Positions 1 through 11,200 are shown, numbered from the stretch's first letter. The stretch: 33,675 nucleotides of DNA from Apostichopus californicus (GCA_020650975.1 JAIPMN010002971.1:1-33675), one strand, 5' to 3'. The notes: generated by a model from the sequence alone, not told the origin. A program made the numbers and translations.

Positions 1-969
1 GAGTTAACTTTCTACGAGCTTAAATTGGTATTGTTGGTTGGCTACAATCTATTGGTAGCAGTGAATGGCACTGCCTTCAACGAAATCTCTATTCATTCTG
101 TTCTACTCTCATTAGAACAACGGATCTGAATATATTTATTAACAAGAAGCTCACGCTTCAATGTCTTTGTTTACATTGCAGCAAGCAGTAAGAATTTTGT
201 TTCCTCTCAAGACGTAAATATACAATAGGCTTATGCCCGATACTATCGATGACTTCGAAGCAGGCAGTAAAGAAAAACGGATTCCGTGAAATCTTCTTAT
301 TCACAAAAGGTTGCTTAAGATTGTGCTCACAGGAGATTTCTTGCTGTAAGTTGTTTCCCTTTACAACTATATTCGATGCAGACGATCATGAACTGGGATT
401 AAGTCTAAAATTTCAACAAACAATACCTATTCACATTTCAAGACCCTTTTGAATGAGGAAGGGACAATACTTATTAAGTCAAACACGTTAACTTCATGTG
501 ACTAATCTTATTTAAGGATATGATGGGCTGGAAATAACACAGTAATTCGAAACCCGAAACAGGATTCATAGACCTTTGAGTTTATGCAAGTAGATTTGGG
601 AAACACGGGAATGGGGAATTCGTCAACGACAAGACTTTGTTTAGTCTGCGGTGACTTGATGTGTTTATTGGTCCTCTGAAACTGCGGCATTAGCGTGTAT
701 ATGCCGCCTTCAATGACTGTGTTCTACACACATACAGCAGTGACATGGTCGACTCTATCAGCAGCTAAAATCTATATAAAGTATAAGTTATTAAAATTAA
801 GTTTCCTCCTCCTATTGATTTGAAAAGAGGTATTTGCGTCACCTCTCATAGAGTGTGGGTTCGAAATAATTGACACAAATCATCCTGAACTCTGCTTTTG
901 TTTATCATTTGTCTTTCATCCAGAACCCTGTTTTACTGTATTTCACAAAAATGTTGTATATGTAATTAG
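1..969. other. non-coding stretch, no supported gene
   Basis: No convincing gene is visible. The first frame is open from base 1 to a TGA at 127-129 (about 42 codons), which could be the tail of an exon entering from outside the window, but nothing identifies it. A 67-codon ATG frame at 249-452 has no splice or domain support. TTTATT at about 134 and 662 would read AATAAA on the minus strand and could serve as poly(A) signals, with no proof. Confidence 0.5.
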
Positions 970-997
970 ACTAATTAGACTAATTAGTCTAATTAGT
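970..997. repeat. perfect AT-rich palindrome with TAATTA cores
   Basis: A 28-base perfect palindrome centred on TAATTA at 981-986. The surrounding stretch (962-1008) repeats the unit TAATTAGAC several times in both orientations. TAATTA is the core bound by many homeodomain proteins, so this is a dense cluster of potential sites. It could equally be a cruciform-forming simple repeat with no function. Confidence 0.75.
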
Positions 998-2019
998 AAT
1001 TAGACTAATATTCATGCAACAAATTTAATCTTGATGAAAAAGGACATCATTTTACAAATTATTGTAAGTGTTGGAAGTGTCAAAAGGAATAAAAACCAAT
1101 GAGAACAAGTGAACTATAGAAACATCCTTTGTATTCCGTTCAAGTCATGGAGGATTATAGATTACGTTGATGCCAAGAACTAACCGCTATGAAATGGAAG
1201 GCAAGCTAAAGGGAAAGCATTCATTCTTATAAGAAATTCCCTCAGAAACTACACTTTATACAATCATAACAGAGCAATATGCTGCTTGGTTCTTTCTATG
1301 GATTTAAAACTAACGACTTTAGATCGATAACTTTCATGCTTATACCTGATTTCTGTCATGTCACGCCTATTTCAATGACACAACATCTTTGTTTTTTTCC
1401 GCTCAATATGGGCACTATACTTATAGCATATATCTTACTTAATCTTATTTAATTCAGCTGTGTCCGCTGACAGGCTATTGATTTGCTATATTCCACTACA
1501 AGAGAATATACAAAACATAAATAAATGGGAACAAACATAACAGAAAGTAAATTTGAATCAATGGTAAATAACATGAAAAAATTGACTTGACTTTACAATA
1601 TATCGCATATAGCCACTCATCGATCTCGTAGACATATTATATCCTCTCACTCATACGCTCAATGGGAGCAGGGACATGTTTAACGTTTTTCGGAATATCA
1701 AAATTGACTATAACCTTTAATCAGGGAGTCCTACACCCAACCGTCGAAGCGGAATATAAAAAATGCCATAGACAACACAAATAACAACAAGTACGGTAAT
1801 TAATTCATAACATGGCATTCATTTTCGAAGAAATATTTCATGTGCCATCAATACCCCGTTGAAATGATTGTCTCCTGTGATTTTCCCCCTAATTGATAAT
1901 TTCTGATTTTAGGGTTTATTTTGTTATTCTGCATTCCATTTCCTTGATATATTCAATGTTAGCTAGTGATATTTTGATAAAACGTGATATTTGTCACTAA
2001 TTGGTACTGTATAGTTCAG

Positions 2020-2027
2020 TGACGTCA
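2020..2027. promoter_or_regulatory. consensus CRE-like octamer TGACGTCA
   Basis: A full palindromic TGACGTCA, the consensus site for CREB/ATF bZIP factors. No promoter or first exon was recognised next to it, so a chance match is quite possible. Confidence 0.25.
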
Positions 2028-2487
2028 ATACTTGTGATTTCTTTTTCCAAGCTATTTACTTCTTTTAGATTGTAATTGAGTTATCCTTGGTCAAGCTTTA
2101 AACACAATTACACTACCCTTGTTGACACTGTTGAATTGGACGAGGGTTCAGTTTATATTTATACTCACCGAGTGGACAGCACATGAACGGAGCACTTTAT
2201 AATCTTTATCACATTGAAAGTTAAGTGATAGAATTAAAATTATTTCAAAAGCTTTTAAAGGGCAAAATAAATCAAACCTTCGTTAAAACCCGCAAGGTAG
2301 TAGAAAAGAGGGAGAAAAAAGGAGATTATGCATGCATATTAATGCATATGTTGATTTAGCTGTGATAACCCATTAGAAGTTGATTGTTTAACGCATTAAT
2401 TACTGCAAACATGGATCTTCACCGTTTTGTCAGTGGGCGCTGTCATACCGTTCCTAATAGGGTGTGTCTAGGTTCTGGGTCCAAACA

Positions 2488-2505
2488 GAGCCGTAGATAC
2501 GGCTC
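2488..2505. repeat. GC-rich perfect hairpin, 8-bp stem
   Basis: GAGCCGTA and TACGGCTC are perfect inverted arms separated by two bases. They sit in a locally GC-rich patch within AT-rich DNA. The flanking motif GTTCCTAAT occurs on both sides (about 2450 and 2509). It may be the footprint of a small repeat; no function is inferred. Confidence 0.6.
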
Positions 2506-3677
2506 CTGTTCCTAATGCGCATGATCGATCCTTTTTTTAAGTTCTAACGTTCTCAATCTATAAACTGGTTGTGAAAATATGTTTAAAGAGGTTTAGCAGA
2601 CGTGATTAAATTTATCTCAAAGAAGCCTTCTGATTGGTTGATTATTAGACGTACATGTGTAAAATTTGTCAAACAAACGATGGGCAACATTTTGTTAGGT
2701 AAACTGTGCTCGTTACAGGAGTGGTTAACAAACCACTTGTTAGTTCGAATATGTCACACTATATGTGAAAAAGGGAATGCACTGGTACTTTTCCCAGAAG
2801 TGTTAGAGATTCCCCAAAGGCATTCTCAAATATTTCAAAGATTGCAGGTCGTCCACTTTCGCGGAACTAGATAAGACCGATATGACATCGCTTTACCGTT
2901 AATTCTAGGCATGACTGATGATCAATAACCGTCAACATCTTTGGCCAAACACGGGCAGGTATACTTATAGAATATGATATCGCGAAGATATGAATATTTT
3001 CAATTTGGGGATAATATTTGTGAATGCATCTGGCAACAGCAGTCTGAATGATGTTATCATGACAATTGTGTTGAAGTTGTCTTTGTTCTTCTTTATGTAT
3101 ATTAAAATCATGTATTCACAGAGGAATTGCATATGCTTACAAGAAGAAGGAAAAAAAAGTTGCACTTTGATGAATTTACCAAACAAACCAAACAAACTTT
3201 GCGAATGTATCACATTTCAAGGGGAAAATAGACAGAAGATGTAAATAGGAGAGTAATACTATATGGTAGCACATCTATCGTGATAATATTTCAACACTAC
3301 TGACTGCTATTCATTTCCCCTCACCCTTCACCCTCCTCCCACGTTTGCAACTTTTGCGATATAAAATGATGAATTTTCACGAACACATTCATGGACCCCC
3401 AATTTCGTGCTTGAAATCATTCCGTTGTCACGATCACTGTTTTTTGAGAAACTAATGTTGCGTCACGATATTATGTACGTTGCTCCTTTTGGTTGTTTGG
3501 TTGTTAATGCTACTAATGTTTCTATAAATAACTCTGTTTTAAAAAGCCATGTTCATGCGGTTAAATTGATGTGGCTTCGTAACATCAGTTCAGTCTGTTG
3601 TTAATGTAAGTCCATAATTGTTTCGGAATTCTAATTACTCAACCAAAGAACATTCTCATCAAAATAAGGATCACCTT

Positions 3678-3690
3678 CCCCCCCCCCCCC
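3678..3690. repeat. C13 homopolymer with further C-blocks
   Basis: Thirteen Cs are followed by two CCCC blocks within 12 bases. The minus strand is therefore G-rich enough for a G-quadruplex. Such runs are also prone to length errors in sequencing. Confidence 0.8.
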
Positions 3691-4619
3691 ACCCCACCCC
3701 TCCATGGATGATATCCGACACCATTTTCCATTGAAACATTGTTATTTGTTATTCTGATACTGAATTTTGTTCGTTGAATTTTGGGTTGCTTCTGATGAGC
3801 TAAGTAGTCCAGCCGTTTTGATAGATGAGACTTAAACAAGGTTCAGTGGTATGTAATACAGTTCGCGCTGAGAGCAGTACGGAAGCCAATAGATTCTGAC
3901 GTTTGTTACAATCAATCAGTTATAGGTATAAGTATTAGCTAAAACTATGTCATATACGTTAAGTGGGTCGACATGCATCCATCACATTTTTGATAGTCAT
4001 TTCATTTGTAGTTTTATTTGGCATGAATTATGCTTTCTGTTCCGAATTTTCCGAGGGGAAAGACCAATTTACCCATAATTCCCAATTGCTCAGTCATTTT
4101 GTATCGCTTTGATTTGCCCTGTGTCAGGAAAAGTGGACACTTGATTGAAATTAGATTACTTGTATAATCCACTTCTGCTTCTCTGACTCTATCGTAGACT
4201 ATATATCCATATATAGAACCCATTGGTTATTTTACCTATTACTTTATACACAGTACGCACTGTATGAAATGTGTATTTAGCAGCTCCAAATATACATCTT
4301 TCACTACTGTTATTTAAGGCGTTGCGCGCCTGGCACTGTTTCATGTCGTAGTCAAGATTTTCTAATTATTGGCTGCTCAGTGTATAGAGGAGGTGAAAGC
4401 TTTACTGAGACATAGTTGGGTTGGTGGTTGATTGACGTATAAACCATTCTCAACGGGGTAACACGTGCAAGCTATTGATCACTGTGTTGTAATTTCATTT
4501 GCGTGTGCTCTCCACCGATATATGTAGCAAAATCTTCATCTCTGATACAAATGAACACAGTGACCTACCATGCATGTAAGCACACAGCATTCTCTCCCCA
4601 CTGGTGGTAGTGATGTGTT

Positions 4620-4630
4620 GGGGGGGGGGG
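4620..4630. repeat. G11 homopolymer
   Basis: An uninterrupted run of eleven Gs, followed by a G-rich stretch to about 4705 on the plus strand. It is a low-complexity tract without a gene context. Confidence 0.8.
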
Positions 4631-5136
4631 ATTTATCTGCTCTGCCGACATTAAATGAATGGTGTTGGAGGTGTGGGTAGATCGGGAGGGTGGGGTGAGA
4701 AAGAGGGAAAGCAAATCCCTCTCGGTTTATAAAATGCAGTGCGGCGTGCTGTAAAGACGGAGAGGACTTTGGAATGTCCTGTTTATGATGTTATAGTTGT
4801 TGGACACTTCCAGCTCAATGGATGGCTGGCAACATTATTGCTTAACGGTATTGTGGTTTTCAACAATTTTATAAGACCAATCAAAGATTACTCAAGATAA
4901 GATAGTTATCGTTCGAAGTAAGACATACCTTTTGAAAAATGTTCATCATGTGAAGGTCAACATGGAGAATAATGAAGGAAAATTGATTCGATTCTCAACT
5001 CCATTCGCCCGCCCGATAACTTCCCAAAACACCAGTTAGTTCCGTATAGAACCTATTCGGACCCCTGGGCCATTATGTCAAATGTCCTACTTTGAAACTT
5101 TATCTGTCCCTTGGTTGTATTCCCCTGACCCGCCCT

Positions 5137-5153
5137 CACACACACACACACAC
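5137..5153. repeat. (CA)n microsatellite
   Basis: About eight CA units, followed by imperfect CACGCACACATACG. A similar short CA-rich patch is at about 7590-7610. Confidence 0.85.
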
Positions 5154-6070
5154 TCCCACGCACACATACGCCATCATGAAACCAAAGGTTACGACTATCA
5201 TTGAAAAAAAAAAATGTATTTATTAACACAACCATGTGTTAAGACCCGGTGGGATGCCCACATGGAGAGTCTCCAGACAGGTAGTCTGCCATATCTTTTT
5301 TTTTTAAATCCTATGTATGCCGACCTGTTACACATTTAGTGTAAAATGTACTTTTTAAAGTCCATCTGTTTTTATTTATGATTAATTTCTTGGTCATTAG
5401 ATCAAAAGAAAACGAGAAAGGCAGAAGGGGATGCTACTTGAGTTGGCTGTATTCTTTTGTATCTTTTACAACAAAATATGTTAACATCAAACAACAAATG
5501 TAGATGACTCACTTTAATAAAATCCGGGACATGATATCATTGCTATTAAGCAGTAGGTGCAACATGATGTAATTGGGCACGTTTGATCACCTATTCCTAT
5601 TTTAATTTCCTACCGCATGAACCATAAACAATATGGTACACCAAGCTCTCAATGGGGAATATCTGTGTATGGTATGTAATTGTATGGTATGTTGCTGAGC
5701 TTAGGATAGAAATTTACATTTCATTCGATGTGGTAGGCTATACTTATACTGCCCACAAAATGAAATCTGTGCTGCTAATATTTACTTTTGCTTCAAATGA
5801 TTTTTCTCAGTCCCTCTGGAAAACATGCCCCTAAACGACTTGTGTCCGCTTTCAAGCTCAAGAAATGTACATGTTGCTTTAATTTTCTTTTGATGGTTTC
5901 TTCAACACCATAATTAGGTCAACTTCAATGTGGCTCTGGGGCCAAAATGTTTGGAATCTTTAATACACAACTATTCATTGCAAGCTCTTTTGAATTTGCC
6001 ACGAAAAGGGCATAAGACATTCGACCATAACAGTTTTTCTGCTGCATTTTTTTCCCTAGACATTGAATGA

Positions 6071-6181
6071 GATGACAAATTTGATGACAATGGCAGATCA
6101 GAAGTTGATGATCTTTTCTTCCAATGTAATGACCAAACTGTCTCTGCCATGTTTGGCAGATACAGTCAAAAGGAGTACTGA
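6071..6181 (+). CDS. unassigned open segment, possible 3' terminal exon
   Basis: The plus frame is open for 36 codons and ends in TGA, with AATAAA motifs starting a few bases later. The peptide is acidic and coding-like, including DDKFDDNGRSEVDDLFFQCN and ending GRYSQKEY. A strong polypyrimidine-TAG lies just before it (CTAG at about 6057-6060), but an in-frame TGA at 6068-6070 separates that acceptor from the open frame. The exon would therefore have to begin at the next AG, at 6071, or the piece is a broken relic. I recognise no family. The minus strand also has an acceptor-like site here, but that is just the reverse complement of the AATAAA-rich stretch. Confidence 0.2.
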   Translation, partial: DDKFDDNGRSEVDDLFFQCNDQTVSAMFGRYSQKEY

Positions 6182-7316
6182 AAATAAAATAAAACCCCCA
6201 TCCCCAACGATTCAACAACTAAACTTTTGGTTGTTGTTCTTGTTTTTGTGCTAATTATTTTCCTTTTTGTTTACACTCCTTTTAGATGGACAGTGTAAGA
6301 TATTTCTTAAAAGAGATAAATTCTCCACACCGTCTTACTTGGAAACAACATCATTTTAATAACATCTTGTCTCTTGTAATAAGTTTTGATTTGCTGAACC
6401 TTCTAGTCTTCAAGGGAATAAGTCACAGTTATTAATCTGCAATGCCATCACGACAAGTGCGTCTTTAAATATTTTACGTTCGTATTGTTAATATTTTGTT
6501 TGAGTTATATTTGTAATCTGATACATATTTTAGAACGTTCGCTTAGCTACAAGCTAAATTCTCTGTATTTATCATTTCATTAAAGTAAAACCTTTTTTTT
6601 GGTAATCAATATTATTTTCCATTGTGGATAACTGAATGAAATATTACAAACAACAACAAAACATCAATTTGATGTGATGACATCATTCAGCCTACTGTTG
6701 CCAGATGCATTCACACACTATCATTTTCTTATCTCACAATACAAAATGCTATGCGAGAATGTGGGTTTTGGCTATATAAAATAAATATTCAGGCTTGTTT
6801 TGTTTAACAACAAACTTTATTCATTGTAATAACAACAAAGTCACTGTCGTCACATAAATTGTGCTTATTTATTGAAATGAAAAGCAGAAGAAGAAATAAA
6901 AGAGTAAATAAAATCCCTGCAAGCAACTCAACTTTCAAACTCCAGCGATAAGTCATACAGCCATTTACGTTAATTCCTATTGGCGATGATACATCCCTAT
7001 TGACGTAAGCAAACGTCTATTGTAGATCAGCGGAAATAAAGCAAAAATATAAACAAGAACAAGTATGGGAGAATTTCTTAAAATGCCATATGTTTATTAC
7101 TATCTAGTATTTTGTAATTTTTAAACAAATTCAAACTATTTGGCTGATTTTGAACACGAAACAGTTGAACTACAATTAAATACTAGAGTACCAATAGTAT
7201 ACGTATCCTACCTGTGACAGGCACATCATTTTAAAGATTGACGGAGTGGTCGGTTCACATTCCAGCGTTGATTTTGGTAGGGGAATGAACCTTTAATGAA
7301 CGGACTGCCCAGAAAA

Positions 7317-7483
7317 TTAAATCAAAGTTAAAGACGTCAAATGGTACAGTTTAAGTCTTTTTTGACTTTCAATTAAGTCTCTAATGAGCTCTATACACAA
7401 AATTGTGCAAATAAATACTCTTGAATTTTTACAATTGAAATTTAACAGGTAGTAGCATACGTTGCACGGAAGACATGATCCCG
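7317..7483 (-). CDS. possible exon 4 of the extracellular-protein gene
   Basis: A polypyrimidine-TAG acceptor (GATTTTTTCTAG) opens, in the phase required by exon 3, into 54 codons ending in TAA. The start is cysteine-rich (GSCLPCNVCYY, then NFNC), which suits an extracellular protein. The remainder is basic and hydrophobic without a recognisable fold, and the codons are AT-rich like intron sequence. It could be the terminal exon, an internal exon with an unrecognised donor, or chance. Other phase-compatible acceptors lie further on at lower coordinates, so the true continuation is not settled. Confidence 0.22.
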
Positions 7484-7753
7484 CTAGAAAAAATCGTAAC
7501 GTTTAAGCTAGCAAGCATGATACAAAATAGAGATCTATGTTAATACGGTTACTTGGATGCTCCAAATCACCGACATATTAACCCTAACCCACCCACACAC
7601 ACAGACAAACACCAGCATATACATTTCATATACCAGCATATTACATGTACACAGTATACACCATCGTATACTCTCCATACACCAGCATATTGCAGAGAAA
7701 AACGTGGACAATAGTAGATAACTTTTCCAACTATGTTTTGTTTTCATTCTTAC

Positions 7754-7882
7754 CTCCTTTCCTAGAAGGACAAAGCTTGTTTCTTGTTTCCGTACCACAA
7801 ATTGTTGCCTCTTTCCTAAATACTACACCACTCCCCTCCAATGCCATATGCGCTGTGTACGTTAAAGCGAGCGTGTCCGCCT
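7754..7882 (-). CDS. exon 3, cysteine-bearing extracellular segment
   Basis: A 129-bp exon with a near-ideal acceptor (GTTTTTCTTTGCAG) and donor (GGAG|GTAAGA), again phase 1 to phase 1. It encodes 42 residues, including ADTLALTYTAHMALEGSGVV, then FRKEATICGTETRNKLCPSR. TIC could pair with the exon 2 cysteine to close an Ig-like fold. The CPS-x-KG end recalls junctions that precede EGF-like repeats in Tie-type receptors of invertebrates, but I cannot confirm that family. A secreted protein or the ectodomain of a receptor would both fit. Exons 1-3 give about 94 residues in one frame with no stop. Confidence 0.6.
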
Positions 7883-8318
7883 CTGCAAAGAAAAACACAT
7901 CACCAGGTTGGTATTAACTCAAGGAGAACACTTGTAGCTGATTACAGGAAAACTGTTCAACCTATGTCCAAATAAGCATGTTTGTCCCTAGAAATGTGCC
8001 ATATGAGGATGCGCACTCATTTACCACGTAAAAACAAAGGTGTACTGCATACATACTAATATCGCCCTTTACTGTAATCAATGTCTAAACGAACAGAACC
8101 ATTTTCATTGTTACAGTTGAATATTAACTTTAGAAAAGAACTATTAAATTTACAACAACAATTAGACTAATGTACTTTTTTTATTATGCTCAATATGTAA
8201 ACAAAAGTCAACCCCATGTAATTAATACAGTCCTTATCTTTCACAGACAAACCAATTATTACAGTAATGATGTGACTTCTAGTCGCTTTTTTGCATATTT
8301 GGACATCAATATACTTAC

Positions 8319-8408
8319 TAAAAACACAATCAACAGCAATTTTGTTGATACCACTCTGACTAGGTGGATTTGGTGAGATGGTTATGTTAATGGCATCAGC
8401 CCACGGCC
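8319..8408 (-). CDS. exon 2, Ig-like extracellular segment
   Basis: A 90-bp exon with an excellent acceptor (ATTATTCCCTTGTCAG) and a strong donor (A|GTAAGT). It is symmetrical, phase 1 to phase 1, as is typical of extracellular modules. It encodes PWADAINITISPNPPSQSGI and then NKIAVDCVF. The pattern of prolines, glycine and a cysteine in a hydrophobic strand resembles the start and B-strand of an Ig-like domain, but no diagnostic tryptophan follows. NIT is a potential N-glycosylation site. It joins exon 3 through an AAG lysine codon. Ig-like nature is inferred; the splice borders and open frame are directly visible. Confidence 0.6.
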
Positions 8409-8540
8409 CTGACAAGGGAATAATTAAAGAGTCAAATATTAAAACAAAATTGCTAGGATCTCGAACAAAATTACATAATTATATTACAAACAATTAAAAT
8501 GTGAAAAAAAGAAGAGTCGACGAATGTTGCTCTGTAAATA

Positions 8541-8592
8541 CGTTTTCATTCTTATAGGCTCCCGTAGTCTTCATCATGTGATCGTGTGATTA
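8541..8592 (-). other. alternative or cryptic terminal exon
   Basis: Within intron 1 of the extracellular-protein gene, a strong acceptor (GTTTGTCTTTGTTTCAG) leads, in the phase set by exon 1, to EDVITRSHDEDYGSL and a TAA. Splicing exon 1 to this site would give a very short secreted or dead-end product. It may be a poison exon, a decoy acceptor, or the last exon of another gene upstream. Only the splice site and frame are seen. Confidence 0.2.
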
Positions 8593-9155
8593 CGTCCTCG
8601 GCTGAAACAAAGACAAACAGATCTACAGTCTATGAGATAATCTGCACATGCAATATGCAGTAAACATGTGTTAGAGGAGACAATAATAATTGTAGTTACT
8701 GTACGAGTCATGAGTATCGGATGACTGAACCTACTGAGCCTATTATGGTAACATTCAGTTATGCCTCTAACAAGCAAGAGTCTTAACCTGACAAATACAT
8801 ATAACTTTCGCCGGTATGTCGGTTAGAAGGATGCCTACCGACGGAGGACGAAGCATATCCATGTTGTCAGCCCTCTCGAAGATCATTAGTGTTCATCCAA
8901 ATCTCTAGCATGTCTGAACGGAGCTTGAGTGTAACCTTGCAATGTTCTTGAAGTTTAGGAATGAATCACTGTTATCTGTATTTCCAAAATATCTGGGCAA
9001 TAATAATGACGTTTCAGTTTTTCATTCCATTTCCACCATCCATGTCTCGCTATAAACGGCAGAACTTAAAATCGTTTGCGTGCGTGTAACATGTATACCA
9101 ACAGGCAGGAACAATCATGGTTATTTTGAACAAAAATCTTAAATAGAGGAACTAC

Positions 9156-9225
9156 CTACCACGCACAGCAGTTTTATTAAAACGGCTGTATGTGTCAGTT
9201 CCAGAGGAGCGCTCTCTTTCTCCAT
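9156..9225 (-). CDS. exon 1, signal peptide of an extracellular protein
   Basis: Proposed first coding exon. It encodes 23 residues starting MEKESAPLELTHTAV and running into a hydrophobic stretch LIKLLCVV, a plausible signal peptide. The exon ends TAG|GTAGTT, phase 1. The next exon starts with two bases completing a glycine codon, so the joined protein reads through CVVGPWADAINIT, which places a credible signal-peptidase site near ADA. The bases just before the ATG end in CAG, so an upstream 5' UTR exon is possible; a perfect CAG|GTGAGT donor lies at 10314/10313 on the same strand. The start is the first ATG in this frame before the hydrophobic run. There is no transcript evidence. Confidence 0.5.
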
Positions 9226-11049
9226 TTGTTCTGTGTAATGTATAGAGGTGTTTGTTATTTGCTCTCATTTGTTGAGTAGAACAATAAACTGACCGACACG
9301 GGTTCTGGCATCATCATACAGACTCCGTGGTACAATAGGTTAAATATCAAAGCAATTTGAGCTATACCATGAATCACTCAGAAATGTTGACGACTTTAAA
9401 ATATATTTACCAAATTGTGAATAGAACGTTAGTGATAGTGTGCTTGAATGGCCTTTTGATTCAACTCCACCGTTCTGATTTATATTGGTTGAAGTTCTCT
9501 GCGGTTAACAGCTTAAACATTGCTAGATTCTTCTAACATTTCTATAACCACTGTAACAATATCATATAGTTACACACATTCCATTATGTATCGAACATCC
9601 TTGGACGATTTTTTTCTGAGAGTTACAGGTCGCACGATGTGCGCCTTAACCACATACTGTGTAATTATCAGTACTCGCCTACACCATGAAGGTAAACTTC
9701 CTTACTGATGGAAACATGAAGAAAGGAAAAACAAAAGAAAATTACAATTATAGCTGCATCTGATTATCGTTTGTCAAAGAACAAGAATAGGATTTACAAA
9801 GCATCAAATAAAGATTCTTGAATTGTGATACTTAGAAAGAATGTCACGGGTGGGTTGGATTTAAGTAGTAGCCGCCAACAGCCACCTTCAGATTGCTACG
9901 TTCGGCACCATAGCAGGATCAAGTAAATGGTGGTAGATCAAATAACGACACGGATTTGGAGTAGGTTTGTGTAAAACTGATTATTATTTACAGCGTTTGA
10001 AAATAGGTGGTCTGATTTCTGGCCAGGTGTTAACTATTTCGGTTTCACCAATGCAGACGTCGAGGATGACCAAGGTTCGGAAATACAACAATATAACTGG
10101 AACAGTCGTGGGGAGACTCAAGGACGAATCCCACTTAACCACGTATAAAACCCGACATAAACATAGTTTTACGACAAACTACAACGGCTGTGGACACTTT
10201 GCTATACCTCTATGGTAAGCGATGAAGCGATTGTCACGCCCATTACCTCCAACAAAATATATTTATAGTGACCCGGTAACCTGACCTCAAATACTATTCA
10301 GAACAACACTCACCTGCTCACATAACGCACACAGCTCAGTTATGCATGGTTACTGGGTTGTGCAGTCGTACGTTGATTCGTTAAGCATATTCAAATAGTA
10401 ATGAGGCATATATTAGTAGTTGCTTCGGTGTCAATTCTTTAAATTATTATTTACAACACTTTAATGTTACACTCTGCTATTATTATAAAATTCTGTTTTT
10501 GTTCTTGCTTCCCATTTTGATGTTGAATGATGATGTTGAATGAACGTAAATAAGACAGCCAAAACTTACTTTCTCGTGTTATTCAATAAATCTAATTTCA
10601 GCCACAATATCCTACTATTGAAAAGGTCCATCTTACTAGTTATAACGCTCATGTTTACATATTATTCTTCAGGGGATTTGCAAGAGATCTAGTAAGAAGT
10701 TTGTACTGTTCCCGTTTGTTTCTTGTTGTTTACTTATGTAGGTGATCAAGAAAGGAAACATAAATACTTCAACAAGATATACGTTAGATTCTTCGGTGCC
10801 ATTCTTTTACAAAGTTGATGTTTTGAAGGAAATGACATCATATACAGTTAAAAAAAAGGAGACATTATTGTTGGAAAAATGCAGCAAATAAATGTTCATT
10901 ACTTTGTAAAAAAATCAGTACACAAACAAAACTATTGAGTTAATTTTGTATTACTACCTCTTGCAAGCATTTACATTACCATTATTGTGAACATAACTTG
11001 TTTATATAGCATCTTAAAAAAAGGCTGTATTATAATGATTTATTTACAC
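9226..11049. other. stretch with splice-like sites but no secure gene
   Basis: On the minus strand a consensus donor GCAG|GTGAGT lies at 10314/10313 without a coding frame before it, which would suit a 5' UTR exon. A second donor, AA|GTAAGT, ends an ATG frame of 27 codons at 10569-10651. A strong acceptor (TCTTCATGTTTCCATCAG) near 9705 matches its phase and gives about ten more codons to a stop. These could be parts of a small gene, a leader or a non-coding RNA, or coincidence. Nothing else in the stretch is recognisable. Confidence 0.25.
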
Positions 11050-11200
11050 AGTTTCATCGCATCCTCGTATCATGCACAGTATCGCTACCTCTTGTAATTG
11101 TATTTATAAAGTTTCCTTGTAGCCTACCATCATGCGCAGCATAGTAACCTCTTGCGATGGTTACTATGCACACAGTTTCATTGCATCATATCAGGCGGCG
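11050..11200. repeat. degenerate ~60-bp minisatellite
   Basis: Units beginning AGTTTC start at 11050, 11110 and 11174. They share ATCATGC-CAG-AT-G and a following ACCTCTTG block. A further trace of the ACCTCTTG part lies near 10955. Copies are clearly related but diverged, so the array is old. Confidence 0.55.

Larger units (their letters stand above)
1009..7316. other. gene-poor intergenic or intronic stretch
   Basis: Short frames occur on both strands, but none has a recognisable domain. Several minus-strand polypyrimidine-AG sites (near 1498, 3861 and 4755) precede short open frames that end at stops. Any could be a downstream exon of the minus-strand gene at 7.7-9.2 kb, but they cannot be ranked by eye. 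The separate entries in this interval (CRE-like site, hairpin, homopolymer runs, CA repeat, open segment at 6.07 kb) are the only structures I could support. Confidence 0.4.

Noticed and set aside
2602..2874. 90-codon plus-strand ATG frame
   Set aside because: No domain, no splice or promoter context, and composition like the surrounding intergenic DNA.
5652..5834. 60-codon plus-strand frame
   Set aside because: No motif. Several GTATGT words give donor-like matches by repetition only.
7190..7320. minus-strand exon-like block with acceptor and GTAGGA donor
   Set aside because: In the phase required by the neighbouring exons, a stop occurs before the donor.
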